The position numbers and the translations under genes are program-made. 64,000 nucleotides of DNA, from contig NC_057769.1 in NCBI RefSeq assembly GCF_010389155.1, positions 25,544,735 through 25,608,734 of the forward strand, in the 5' to 3' direction. The notes beneath the pieces are model-generated. The model did not search any database and was not told where the DNA came from. It saw only the letters and a list, made by a program, of their open reading frames with translations. Source of the DNA: Erigeron canadensis (lineage: Eukaryota; Streptophyta; Magnoliopsida; Asterales; Asteraceae). Positions 23,901 to 36,200 of the stretch are shown piece after piece (positions within the stretch are counted from its first letter, which is position 1; each line of letters opens with the position of its first letter).

Positions 23901-24435
23901 GAAAATAGCAACATGATTCTGCCGCTAATTATCTTTTTGTCTTTTACTTTGTTTTTTACCACCAAACATACACTATAAAACATGATTTTAATAACTTATA
24001 TTGATGAGATGAAACTTGAAGTATATACCCAAATTAAATTTTAGATATAAATTTTTGATGTTTCACTCGGACTATAGTCATATTACTATACCCATAAGTA
24101 TGACTAATGTAATTTTAAAAATTTATCATTTATATAGTAAATTATTCGGATTCAGATGATACTTTTGGGTATGATCTGAGTGCAAGTAGTTTGGTTTTGG
24201 TCTGAATGAAACTTTAAAAGTATATAAAAAATATATTATTTAAGGTATAATTCAAGTGTCTAATTTATTTTAAATTTACTTGTTTACTTAAGTTAGTAAA
24301 TGATTTTTTGTAAACTTATGTATGACTATATGAAGGTTCTTACATATTTTTACACATTATTATATAAAAAACTTTTTATAACTTATCTTGGGGATGCTTA
24401 TAATTATTGTTAGTAAATGATTTTTTGTAAACTTT
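20996..24435. other. Gene-free AT-rich DNA with repeat debris
   Basis: No gene is supportable. At 22880-22960 there is a GC-rich run of GTC/GCC words (GTCATCGCC, CCACCATCAGTCGCC) like the 3' part of the Helitron family in plus orientation. The area 21590-21900 has short broken frames rich in Asp/Glu codons but no identifiable domain. Confidence 0.4.
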
Positions 24436-24703
24436 TTATAACTCGCGCAATGCGACAGCAGAGCGGCGACAACAGGTGATGGTGACATTAACGTGTGGTT
24501 ATTAATGTAAAGGTAGTTGACGTAAAAGAATAACATAGGTAATGAAAAGTGAAACTTGTGAAATAGGAGATATGTGTGAAAAATTTCTGTTTTATGTAAA
24601 GATGTTTTAAGGATTAGGATATATGTGTTAATGTTAGGGGTAAAAAAAATAATTCAAAGTCTGAATTGTTTTAAGAATATAAATGATTTTTCTTTTTAAT
24701 AGA

Positions 24704-25158
24704 CGAGAGCAAGTACTCGTGCGTTGCGGCGGTGAGATGGTGGGGTGATACCTAGGTTAAAGAGTATGATAGGTTATAGGAGTTGATATGTCATAGAGTA
24801 TGATAGTCAAATGCCTTAGCCATACGGGCTCCGCCCTCGGATTTTAAAATTTGTCGAAAGTATATCGAATGACATCTCTAATGAAAGAGCATGAAATTTT
24901 AAAAACACCCATACAATTTTTATAATTTATCGATTTACGGTTTTTGAAATAAAAGATTTTGAATGAATTGGATGAATAAATGATTTATGGATGGCAGAGA
25001 CTAAAGATGATTGGTTGAGATTTGATGAGAGAGAAAGGGTATTATAGTTATTTTAGATAAATATAGAATAGATAGAAAGAACATTTTGAAGAAGTACTTA
25101 AAATCAATATTGAAAATTCTAAGTTTAATGTTGAAAATATAAATGTGAAAAACCTGTC
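24704..25158 (-). mobile_element. Helitron-family copy, minus orientation
   Basis: It starts with CGAG preceded by A, the reverse of the CTCG|T 3' terminus, then a hairpin region ACTCGTGCGTTGCGGCGG. It runs through blocks shared with the copy at 40377-40774: GGGCTCCGCCCTCGGA, CCATACAATTTTTATAATTT, TGAGAGAGAAAGGGTATTAT. The 5' end could not be found and may be truncated. A shorter related relic lies at about 24440-24700. Confidence 0.65.
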
Positions 25159-26071
25159 ACAAGAATATGCGGGCCTTTTCTACGACGCTTATAATATATT
25201 CTACAGACTGGATTGCGTTGCCAGGTTTTAACTTCGACTTTATCTCATTGTTCGTATTAGATGATTTTTACAATATTTCATATTTTATGTTACGAATTTT
25301 GTTCGAACTTCTAAGGTCTCACAAAGATCTAAATAAATTCATATTATAACCTTTAACTTATACTACCAACTTGGATTAGATAACTTTTATTTAGAGATCG
25401 ACTAACAAATATCGAATACAAAGCGATAAGCTTCTTTCCAGATTGCTTATCTAGTGTTTTCAGAAGATAAAACTGCTTAACATCAACTTCGAAGATATCT
25501 CTCTGGATGCACAGTATAGAAGCCCAACTTTTATTATTCTACCATTTTAATTATTTTACGTTAATTAATTAATATTAATTAATATCTATCAATATCTTAT
25601 CTTAATCTTAATTTTATCTTAATATATACTATAAAACAGTTGAACTAATGACTTATTAACCAATCACATTGTTCGATTTCATTAAATTGACTTTTGATGA
25701 TGTCATCATTTAGGTAAACTACAAATAAAAAATCCTAATAATCATTATCCAAATATATTATTATATTAGTATTTATATTAATTTGTAGAAAAAATCTCAT
25801 TAATTTACATATTTTTGTTTTCCATCAATTATTTACATTTTTTAGCTCTGAATACTTAATTTATATTTATTTTTAGCCATCAACTTGAGAGAATTTTTTA
25901 AAATTTACAATCATTTAATTAAGTAAAATTTTTTTCAACATATGAAATATTTTATACAAAAAATTATTTCAAAACCTAATAAATTATTAACAAATATTAG
26001 ATTAGATTTTTATAATTATAAATATTAATATGATTTACGGTGTACGGGTTTATTAACAAATTTATTTTATA

Positions 26072-26846
26072 CTAGGCCTAATACCCATACGATGTACGGA
26101 TTTATTAACGTATATATCATATGATTTCTTTATGAAAATTTAATTTTATGGCATAATTTATTCAATACATTATTTCACGACGGAACCCTAACAACATCAT
26201 AAAAATATTAATGATAATATGATTATTAATTTTGTTGTTAATAATGTTATGAACCTAAAGTCAAGATAGTGAAATATGGATCCATTAGTTTATAAAGTTT
26301 TGTAATTCTCTTTTCGACTAGATTAAACTTTTAATATATATTTCTTTTAGTAAATGATATTAATTTTTTTTAATTGTAAGCTTATTTGTATCTACTTATT
26401 TAAGAATATGGAAGTGATATTCGTACAATTTATTTTGATTTATGTACCACAACCGTGCATACCGGCTTGTACTGTCAGCTATACAATATGTACATTGTGG
26501 TACATTAATCAAAGATAGTGGTACGAATATCAATTTCCTTAAAAATAACATGAAAATTTATGTTAAAATAATAATAGAATACAATAAGATACACATATAT
26601 AAAAATATTTAATCTACAAAACCGATTATATTTTAATATCATTTAGTTTTATAATTGGTTTAAAATACAAAGTGTATATGCCAAATTTAATCTGTCGACT
26701 ATAAGTATTATAAAAAATAGTTATATGAAATTTTATTAGTAATAAGGTAACTTAAATTAAGAATTTATAAAGGACACATGTCGTATAGAAAATAAGTCAA
26801 GTGTTCATCAATAAAAGTCTTAATCCGGTTTTATTATATTGGTAGA
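26072..26846 (-). mobile_element. Helitron, 775 bp, minus orientation
   Basis: The left end is CTAG preceded by A, followed by a hairpin region CCCATACGATGTACGG. The right end is TATTGGTAGA followed by T, the reverse of 5' A|TCTACCAATA. This fits Helitron rules: 5' TC, 3' CTAG, insertion between A and T. The same termini bound the element at 52501-53889. It contains a foldback MITE at about 26409-26535. Confidence 0.72.
26409..26535. mobile_element. Foldback MITE nested in the Helitron
   Basis: Ends GGAAGTGATATTCGTAC and GTACGAATATCAATTTCC are inverted repeats, with a second mirrored pair GTACCACAA and TTGTGGTAC inside. It is non-coding and sits within the Helitron at 26072-26846, so it inserted later or was carried along. 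Confidence 0.7.
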
Positions 26847-27307
26847 TATTTTTAACTATAATCTTTAAGGTTTCACCCAGATCTTTTAAGAAAAAATAAC
26901 ATATGCGAGAATTGAATATTCTAACTAATTTTGATTATTAAATAAATATTCTACATTGATTAATTTGAAAATTGATAGATAATCGGGGTTGTTAATCATT
27001 TTTACTTCACTCACACAGTCACACAATACCACGTTAAAGTCAAAACTACTTTATCTTTGACCAATTTTGTTCAGTAGTCGATCATCATGCCAGCTCATTT
27101 ATACCTTTCATTCACATATCAATTAAAGTCTTCATGATGGGGAAATTTGATTTTGAAACTTACTAAAGAAAGGAGAAGTCCCATTGAATCAAGCCATTGG
27201 TCTTCTGGTTTTGCTAAACACAACATTTTGAGTTGGGTTGTTGTTATTTAATATTTCAAAACTTCATTACTTAAATTTGTTTTGGGAAACTTTATTACTT
27301 AGATATG

Positions 27308-27554
27308 TAAAATAATGTCCGCGCGTTGCGGCGGCTAGAAGGCGAGGGCAACATAAAAGGGAGACGGTGGAGAAATAGGGTGGCGCGGAGGGTGATAGAA
27401 GGTTGATAAGAGCGTGTAATGATTAGAAAGAATGGGGAAAATAGAGTATATAAGAGTTTTATGTTTAAGGGTGTAAGGGGTATTATGAGAATACTGAAAA
27501 AAATGCTTAATTTCTTAAAATAGATGTTCAATATGTTTTATAAGGGAGTATAGA
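27308..27554 (-). mobile_element. Helitron-family relic
   Basis: The hairpin block GTCCGCGCGTTGCGGCGG lies at the left. The right end is AGTATAGA followed by T, the reverse of the family 5' terminus. The short minus-strand open frame here (27295-27531) is incidental. Confidence 0.55.
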
Positions 27555-27688
27555 TATGTAAAATAACTTATTAATCGACGTAATACAGAGTGTAAACCTA
27601 TATAATTAATAACTTTTAATGTTTTATAATACTATAAAACATTACATTCATAACTATAAATAAAAGAATATGAAAAAGATAAATTAAT

Positions 27689-28258
27689 ATTATCTCTTAA
27701 ATTAAGACAATTAGAACCAAATCTTAATTAGGACAATTAGAATCAAATCTTAATCATTTCATTTTTTTTATCTCCGCAAAATCTCAAACCAAATATCAAA
27801 CATTTATTTATTTTTTTTCTAATCAAATCTCAACCATTCTTTTTTTTTTCTCACCCTCTCTCCTCCCTCCTTCTTCCTCTCTAGCCACCACCACCTTCAC
27901 CACCACCATCATCTCCGACCACCACCATGATCCTCCAGCGCCGGCGTCGGCGCAGGCAAAGGCATGGGCAGAGCTCGTATCGTATCAAACCACCACCATC
28001 TCTTGAATTGTCGACCATCAAATCCATACGATTCCCATATACGTCCAGTGACAATCCCTTTTAAAACAGATCAGTGCAACACCCGTATCGTATCCACCAG
28101 AAAACAGAACTGATTCTCGTCGGAAATGTCTCCGGAGATGTCGCCGTCTTCACCGGAGATGTCGCCGGATTTTGGAAAACGGGATTTGCGATTTGAGGAG
28201 AGAGAAAAAAATTTAATGTTCAGATTTGGTCCTAATGGTCCTATTTTAAGAGATGGTC
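27689..28258. mobile_element. TIR element carrying a GC-rich interior
   Basis: The left edge ATCTCTTAAATTAAGACAAT, with ACCAAATCTTAAT further in, pairs with the right edge read in reverse (ATCTCTTAAAATAGGACCAT, ACCAAATCTGAAC). Inside is a sharply GC-richer stretch (about 27880-28190) with CCACCACCACC runs and CCGGCGTCGGCG, unlike the surrounding DNA. It may be a captured gene fragment; no protein domain is recognisable. Confidence 0.5.
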
Positions 28259-28766
28259 CTAATTTAACCCACCCCTACAAGGATAATGATAAATCAACCT
28301 AATATTTTTTTAAAAAACAACTAAATAATAAAATGATTGCATGTTGAAGATTACACAACATTGAGACAATATCTAAAATACAAGTTCTTGTAAGAAGTTG
28401 ACCAATTACTTATAGGATTACATATTAAGGTTAATTTATAATCTGTTATCCTTTATTAAAATTATGAAAAATGATAATGACAATTACATGCTTATAAACT
28501 TGTACATTATATATTAAAAATGACTTCTTTGATTTTTCTAACAGCAAGGTACAAAATTTAATGCACCCAATTAATTCTTACTGACAACCCTAAAGGTTGT
28601 CATTAACAAAAATCTAAAATTATAAATGTTATTAAGTACTTTAACTTCTTTGAGATTATTTTTTTAACCCATACTACAAATCTATTACATTTGCCCGGTA
28701 AGTCAACTTTTGTTTGTTTTTTTTTTCCAAGAAAAAGTGGTCTACCTTATTGGTTTATAATATTTT

Positions 28767-29072
28767 GAGTTAATTGTAAAATTGGTCTTGTGGTTTACAC
28801 ACTTTAGCAATGAGGATCCCTATTTAAGTATCGTTGTAATAGGGGTCCCTGTTTTCAGAATTCTTTGCAAGATTGGTCCCTTTTTAACAGGACTGTTAGT
28901 GGGTGTCGTCAAGTCTTAACAGAAGGGATCATCATTGCTAGTAAACTCAAGAAGGACCCCTATTACTAAAATGAAAAAACCATAAGGACCAATCTTGCAA
29001 CTAACAACTTGATAGCTTTTTTGATTTAATTCAAGATATTGCAACATACAATTGTTAGTGCGTCAGATCTCT
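28767..29072. mobile_element. Small Mutator-like non-autonomous element, copy 1
   Basis: It starts GAGTTAATTGTAAAATTGG, close to the terminal repeat of the Mutator-like element at 33230 (GAGTTAATTGCAAAAATGG). It has the same alternating GGTCC/GGGGTCC rhythm. A second, inverted copy lies at 32829-33130. There is no coding content. Confidence 0.6.
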
Positions 29073-29135
29073 AAGTATACTTTTGAACTTTTCTATAATA
29101 AAAGAATGAAAATTAATAAATATTTAAGTTAAATA

Positions 29136-31136
29136 TCTATACTATATATAAAGCAGATTTACTCTAGAATTACAACATTGAACTTAAATTTTCAATATTA
29201 ATTTTAAGTCCTTTTCCAAAATGCCCCTCCTATCTATTCAATATTTACCTAAAATAACTATAATACCCTTTATCTTTTGTCACACCCCACCTTAGACGGA
29301 ATCGTAGCATATGACGAAAAGACATAACATAGCACATGGAATTTATAATAGAGTTATACTAAATGAAATCCATAAATGTAATTCTCATAAGCGTGATAAG
29401 ACGAGGCAACACGCCCAACAAATAGCAAATGATGTAGCAAATAGCAAATAGAATTCAATGTTCAAATGCAACTAGGAGTCTATGAAGGATCTCTTTATTA
29501 GTCTTCTTAAAGTCCTTATGCTCAATCTCCTTAAGCATTGTTATTCCTGAAAATGAATGCTCGAAAATGTCAACATAATGTTGGTGAGTTCGTAGGTTTA
29601 AAGTAATACAAATGTGTTTGATATGATATATGGAGTATGGACAATAGTGTAAATATAAACATGTAGTAGCATGTATGCATACCAATACTGATCAATGCCA
29701 TCATAGTTATCCAACAACTCAATCACATCACTTGCCAACAACTCAATCACACATTGTTATACAAACAAACTACCAGCTAGAGTATAAAGTTGGTTAATAG
29801 TTATCAAATAGTCTTCAATAGATATCGACAAACATCTATTGCCGTAAATAGTCTTCAATAGATATCGACAGACATCTATTGCATCATAGGAATCAACACA
29901 AGCAAGCTAATATACACATTTCATAATTACACGTATATGTCCAATAAAACAAACTAGTTTTGGCACAGCTAGTAAAAGAAATAAAAGTGTTTTGAGCATC
30001 ATTTTCCCCCAAAGAAATAATATAAAAAGGGTCCACGAAACTCACCTCAACAAGCAAGTAGTTGTGCAAAGTCCAACAAGGTCACTAGAATCTACACAAC
30101 ATATATATGAACAAGTTACAATGATGGACATGGTCAATAACCGTCCATTGTAACGTGTATTTGATGATATACATATATGACTACTTTCAAAGTATTCACA
30201 ACTGATTTTTCATGTATTATTAAGTTACAAGTCACATAATTTAATATAGTGTATTTGTTTTAATGATGTACCATTGGTTTCTACAAGTTCATATTCACTG
30301 AAATTTTTGGTAACTTTATCAATTTTTATTCTGGACCACACAAACTAACCAGGACCTTAATTTTTACCACTGTAACTTTTATATGTTAGATACTTACATG
30401 AATTTTTACAGAATTTATTTTGTACATTAACTATTTTTAAAAATTCGATATTTATAAACTAGTCAGAAAAGTTACTGTTTGCGCACAGAAAAGTTTTATA
30501 AAAGTCAAAGACCTTCAAAGCTTCAAAAAAATCCATTATTTTTTCTATCAACTCTTAACATCTTAAACATGTTCCTGGAAAAGCATAAACTTCCAGTTCT
30601 TAAAATCGACCAAGATATGACTATTTGAAGTCGACCCAAATCTGTTCGGAAAACTCATATTTGTGCAGTTTTCTTATAAAATTCTTTTGATGAACTTAAA
30701 CTTCATATTTTGACACGAAACCAATTCCACCAGAAACTACACTTCTTGAACTTATTTTTAGACACCAAAAACGTGGCTTAACCATCTTCCATGACCAAGA
30801 TATGACATTTCCAAGTTAACAAAATGAATCTGTCCAGATTCTGAAATAACTCAACTTACTGTTTTAAAGACTACTACACTAAATATTCATATATAAACTT
30901 TCAAATCTTTCCAACACCTATTTAAATATGTTATTATGATTTCCATGTCTTCATAATTGGATTTTCTTAGAGTACATTAATTATTACGCTACAATTAATA
31001 CGTAAACTTTTAAGATTAATGTGTTCTATACTTCAAGCTTTTGATTTAACCTTGAAAGTCTTTTATTAGTTCTTGTAAATTTTGCCATAATATATATTAA
31101 TCAAATAGGTTACTTATAACAAAAGATCAATAAGTA

Positions 31137-31175
<39 letters not shown>

Positions 31176-32336
31176 AAAAGATAAGTAATTTACCCCAAGA
31201 TTGATGATCACTCCTTAAAGTACTTTTACAAAATAAAATATAACTCTATAAGTATTTTTATTATAAATTGTATTTTGATCAAGACCTCATAAAAAAAAAA
31301 GTAGTAGCCTTACCAACAATTTCTTTGACAAAGTGATAATTAAAATCTAGCTTTTGATAATGGTATATGGGTCGACGGCAAGGAGAAGGAAAAGAGATTT
31401 GCACTTAATCTTTCTCTTTTCTTTTTTGTTTGGCCGTATATTTCCAAAGAGAACAAAAGGGTTTTATATTATTACTTGGAATTTGTTAAGTGTTTATGTA
31501 CAATTAGGACTTAGATGTTATCATAAATTAAATTTGAATGGGATATGAATCTTTTTTTTGGTGGCCGAACTAAGCTAATGATCAGGAGGGATATCTAATT
31601 TGTGATGTATTATGCAATTTTAAAATAGGATCTTATTAGTCTTAGATTAATTTAATATTCCATAACTTAATAGCTTTAGGTATTATTATTATTAACATTA
31701 TGATTTTTATATTAATACTATAAACTTTAGCTTACCATTAAGTAAAGTAGTGTATAGAGATTTAACAATATCTCAGATCGACTACACGTTTACAGATAAC
31801 CGGGAATAATTATAACCGTTTAAGTTTTAAAAAAAATAGAGTGACTAAATCCTAAACTATTAGAATTCAAGTAATAGGAATCTCATAGTGGATTGATCAC
31901 AACATCTCTGCGTATGTTATACTATGTAGGCAAATTGACTAGTCAAGATATCTAGAATTCAAGTTAAAGACTATAATAAATTATCCGTTTTGGTGACGGA
32001 TGTCACATCTCTCCTCAAATCTCAACCAATCATTTTTTTCTCTCTTCTATAAATCATTTTATCCTTCTAATTCATTCAAATCTTTTTTATCTCAAAAACT
32101 GTATATCGATAAATTATAAAAAACTATACGGGTGTTCTTAAAATTTCATGTTCTTTCATTAGAGTAGTCATTCAATATACTTTTAACGAATTTTTAAATC
32201 CGAGGGTGGAGCCCGTATGGCTAAAGGCGGAGACCGTCAGGTAGTTTACCCTATCACCCCCACCGCCACCGCCATTACATCATCACCCCGTCATCGATCA
32301 CCTCCATCACCCCACAACGCACGGGTACCGTTCTCG
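29136..32336 (+). mobile_element. Helitron-family copy split by an LTR-type insertion
   Basis: The 5' end TCTATACTATA preceded by A is at 29136. The 3' end is a hairpin region AACGCACGGGTACCG then CTCG|T at 32333-32336. Its body matches the copy at 40377-40774 in two blocks, 29136-29277 and 32008-32336. The gap falls inside a CTTTCTCTCTCCTC-like stretch that is continuous in the other copies. Confidence 0.7.
29278..32007. mobile_element. Probable solo LTR, 2.73 kb, nested in a Helitron
   Basis: The insert begins TGTCACACCCC and ends GGATGTCACA (TG...CA). It is flanked by 5-bp TCTTT (29273-29277) and TCTCT (32008-32012), a target duplication with one mismatch. Uninterrupted paralogous Helitrons show the empty site. 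Inside are a 40-bp tandem repeat (29806-29885), a (TA)n run (31140-31172) and no gag/pol coding capacity. The 64-codon frame at 31354-31548 is not a recognisable gene. Confidence 0.65.
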
Positions 32337-32828
32337 TAACTATTAACATACTTTAGCTTTTCATGATTATTGACAATTAAACTATTAAAAGCATATTTAT
32401 ACAAAAATATTTTAAAATTTGTAAATGCTTCAATTGTCGATGATAATCAAATCTACATAATAACTTATTTATTTTAACATCTTAAAATAACAAATTGTAT
32501 TACTCGATATATAAAAAACATATTAAAAAGTTTGTTATGATCTATATTAAAATAAACTATATATTTATTAATTAATATTTATTAATCCACCAACTCCATA
32601 GATGTTTAACATATTACATAGGGAACTAAAAAATCATATATGGTAATTATATTTTTTGAATAGGTTTACTTTTTGGTAATATCAAATTTCAAACATACAA
32701 CATCTAATTTCGTAACTATAAATAATTATAAAAGTTTATATATCAATTATTTTTCAAAGTAAAAAAGATTATACAAGGTACATCTCCATTATTAAAATTT
32801 TTGAGTATACATAAGTTTACTAATTAGG

Positions 32829-33130
32829 GATCTGACACACTGACAATTGTATGTTGCAATCTCTTGAGTTAAATCAAAAAAGATATCAAGTTGTTAATTG
32901 CAAGATTGGTCCATATGGTTTTTCTATTTAAGTAACGGGGGTCCTTTCTAAGTTTACTATCAAAGATGGTCCCTTCTGTTAAGATTTGACGACATTCGCT
33001 AACAGTTCTGTTAGAAAGGGACCAATCTTGAAAAATATTCTCAAAACAGGGACCCTCATTGCAACGATACTAAAAAGGGACCCCCATTGCTAAAGTGTGT
33101 AAACCACATGAACCAATTTTGCAATTAACT
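32829..33130. mobile_element. Small Mutator-like non-autonomous element, copy 2 (inverted)
   Basis: This is an inverted relative of 28767-29072 over its whole length, sharing for example ACAATTGTATGTTGCAAT and GTGTGTAAACCACATGAACC (reverse of copy 1). It ends GCAATTAACTT, about 100 bases before the autonomous-type element that starts at 33230. Confidence 0.65.
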
Positions 33131-33229
33131 TTAATCTTTTTTGAAAAATTATTATCTGAGAAATTAGCATAACAGGTGTTACATATGATGCGTTTTCTTT
33201 TTGTCAATTTCTATCCATTATAAATTTTA

Positions 33230-36200
33230 GAGTTAATTGCAAAAATGGTCCCTGTGGTTTGTACACTTTTGCAAGGGGGGTCCTTATTTGACTTTCTTCG
33301 CAATGGGGGTCCCTATTTTGACTATTTTTCGCAAAAATGGTCCCTTTTGGACGGCTCCGTTAGGAGGAGACGTTAAAGTCATCACGTGATCGGCATGTGC
33401 ATGGGCAGAAAAGTAATAAACCACTCCACTCAGCCTTTTTCACCCCTTTTTATATACCCAAAACCCTAACTTATAAAACAAAAAAATCAATTACCTCTCT
33501 AAAACTCTCTCAAAAATACGATTAACTCAAAAATACGATTTAACTCAAAAATGTCGTGAGTGCTTCGATCGACTGATAAAGAATGGAACGTTGCTTCGAT
33601 ATATGGTGAGTGATTTAGGTTTTCATTTTTTTCAATTATTTATTCAAGTTTTTAATTGACTTTGGATATATAATATATGTATGCGATTGTTTATACTAAA
33701 TTATACATAAATTTCATTTTTTTTTGTAGTTGGATGCACTACTACTTTTTCTTTGAAAATTCATCATGCTGGGTGGTTCACGACGGTTCCAGGGAGGAAA
33801 TACATCAATGGTAAGGTCAATTATGTAGACTCCGTAGATGGAGATGAGTTTTCTGTTCTCGAGCTAGAAGCTATGCTTAAAGAAATAGGCTATGCTTAAA
33901 AAAATTCCAATGTGGAACCAGATAATAATCTTGATTTTGGCCTGCATGCTTTAGCTAGTGACGAGGATGTTAGGAATTTGATTAGCTTTATTGGAAAATC
34001 CAAATCCAAGATTATAGAAGTATACATAGAAAGTTGGAAAACCAATGTGGAGATAACCCCTAGAGTTGTTGTGGATAAGGTACTCGATTGGTTAAGGGAA
34101 ATAGATGATGCCCTAACACAACCTTATGTGCCTGCAAAAAAGATGGGGGTTCGTAAAAGGAAGTTGTTTACTGAAACACTTCAAGGTGAAACACAAACGG
34201 GTATGGGTATTAATGAACTGCAAATTGAAACAACACAGGTTGGGGTAGGTGGAAATGAACCAATTGAATTTGAAACACAGGCTGGGGTGGGTGGAAATGA
34301 ACCAATTGAAGTTGAAACTGTTACAATTTCACCATATATACCAAAGTAGATTGAAACAACTCCCAGGATATGTACAAATGAGGTGAATGAAATACTTAAT
34401 GAAGGTGGTGGGAATGAAATGTTTAATGATGATGTATTCACTGATAATTTTGTCAATGTGGGAGTTCAGAAAGACATTGGTCAGGGTAGTAAAGAAATTG
34501 GGCAGGGTAGTAAAGAAATTGGGCAGGGTAGTGGGATTTATAAGGGGTATGATGCCAGTCATGAGCATGTAGGTAATACACATATTGATGAGCCTGATGA
34601 TGAGGAAGGAGACAATGATGGTGAGGATGATGGTGACAGTGATAACAAGAGTGAAGATTATGACTTTGTAGTTGATGATGAGCATAGAATGGATTTTTAA
34701 GAGATTGATATGACTGACTTTAGCGATAACATAGATGGTGATGTAGAGTGGATATGATCTAAAGAGAATCCAAAGGAGAAGGAGATAGTTGGTGATCCTG
34801 AAAACCTAAATGTTGAGAATCTGGAAAGTGGAACAGATGAGAAAGATGATGCAGTTAGAAAACAAGCCTTGAAAAATTTAAGAAGGGAGCATACCACAAA
34901 TCCTGAAAAAAAAAAGGCACATTTTTATCTTGGGCAAGTGTTTGGGACCAAGGAAGAAATGAAGGACATGGTTACCATGCATGCAATTGAAAGTAGGAGG
35001 CAACTGAAAATTTTAAAAATTGATAAAGCAAGATTCAGGGTGATATGTGAAGATACCATCCCAAAGTTTATTGAGCCCAATGTAGATGGGTTTGAAATGC
35101 AAGAGCAGCCCAACAATAGTGGGCCTAAAATGGAAGAGCAGCCCAATGTGGGTAAAAAAAAACAGACATGGACATTTAGAACTTACAAGCAAATCCACAA
35201 ATGTCGCCAAACAAGAAATTTGAGAAAATGTACTAATGAGTTTTTGGCAAAACAGATTCAAGAGAATTTAAACCCAAAGTCTAAGGTTAAAACAGGCTTT
35301 CTTAGAGATCAACTACAAAAAAAAGTTTGAAATAGGAGTCTCCAAACACAAGATCTACAGGGCTTTTGATAAGGCAAAGGCAAGAATAATGAGTGATTAC
35401 CCACAACAATATGGAATGTTGAAGGACTACATCCTTGAATTACAAGCAAGCAACCCAGACACAACTGTGAAGGTTAACTTTGAACCAAATCATGATCCTA
35501 ATTGTGAGACAAGACAATTTAGAAGAGTATATGTATGTTTGGGTCCATTGAAGGCTGGGTTTAAAGCAGGGAAGAGAGATCTGTTGGGGTTGGATGGTTC
35601 TTTTATGAAGTCTCCTGCTACAGGGATGTTGTTGACTGCAGTAGGTGTAGATCCTAACCATCAAACTGACCCACTTGCTTATGGCATTGTGGAGTCTGAG
35701 AACAGATCTTCATGGACTTGGTTGCATGAATGTCTTGGAGCTGATCTAGACTTGAATCACATGTCAAACTTTACATTCATGAGTGATAGGCAAAAGGTAA
35801 ACAAACTCTGTCTTTTTTAATAAAAACTCTATAATTAATCTTTTAGTTTCATAATGGCATTTAACTTGTATATATGTTTACTATATAGGAATAATACCTA
35901 CAATTGCACAACTATTTCCATGTGATGAGCATAGGTTTTGTGTGAAACACATTTATGACGATATGAAAGGCTCATTTAGGGGACAAGTTTACAAAGACTT
36001 TCTTTGGAAGGCTGCATCAGCACCCACAGTTGCTGAATTTACCAAGGTGATGGATGATTTGAAAAAAAGTCAAAAAAGAAGCTTATGATTGGTTAAAGAA
36101 AATACCACCAAGACATTGGACAAAGTCTCATTTTTCTGGTATGACTATTTACTTTATATTTTTTTGTTTCCTAATATGACTACTTTACTTATAACTATGA

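Noticed and set aside
29806..29885. CRISPR-like short repeats
   Set aside because: Only two adjacent 40-bp units without spacers, in plant DNA; an ordinary tandem duplication.
34181..34897. Minus-strand open frames opposite the MULE transposase
   Set aside because: They mirror the acidic low-complexity linker of the plus-strand gene and show no domain; they are antisense shadows.
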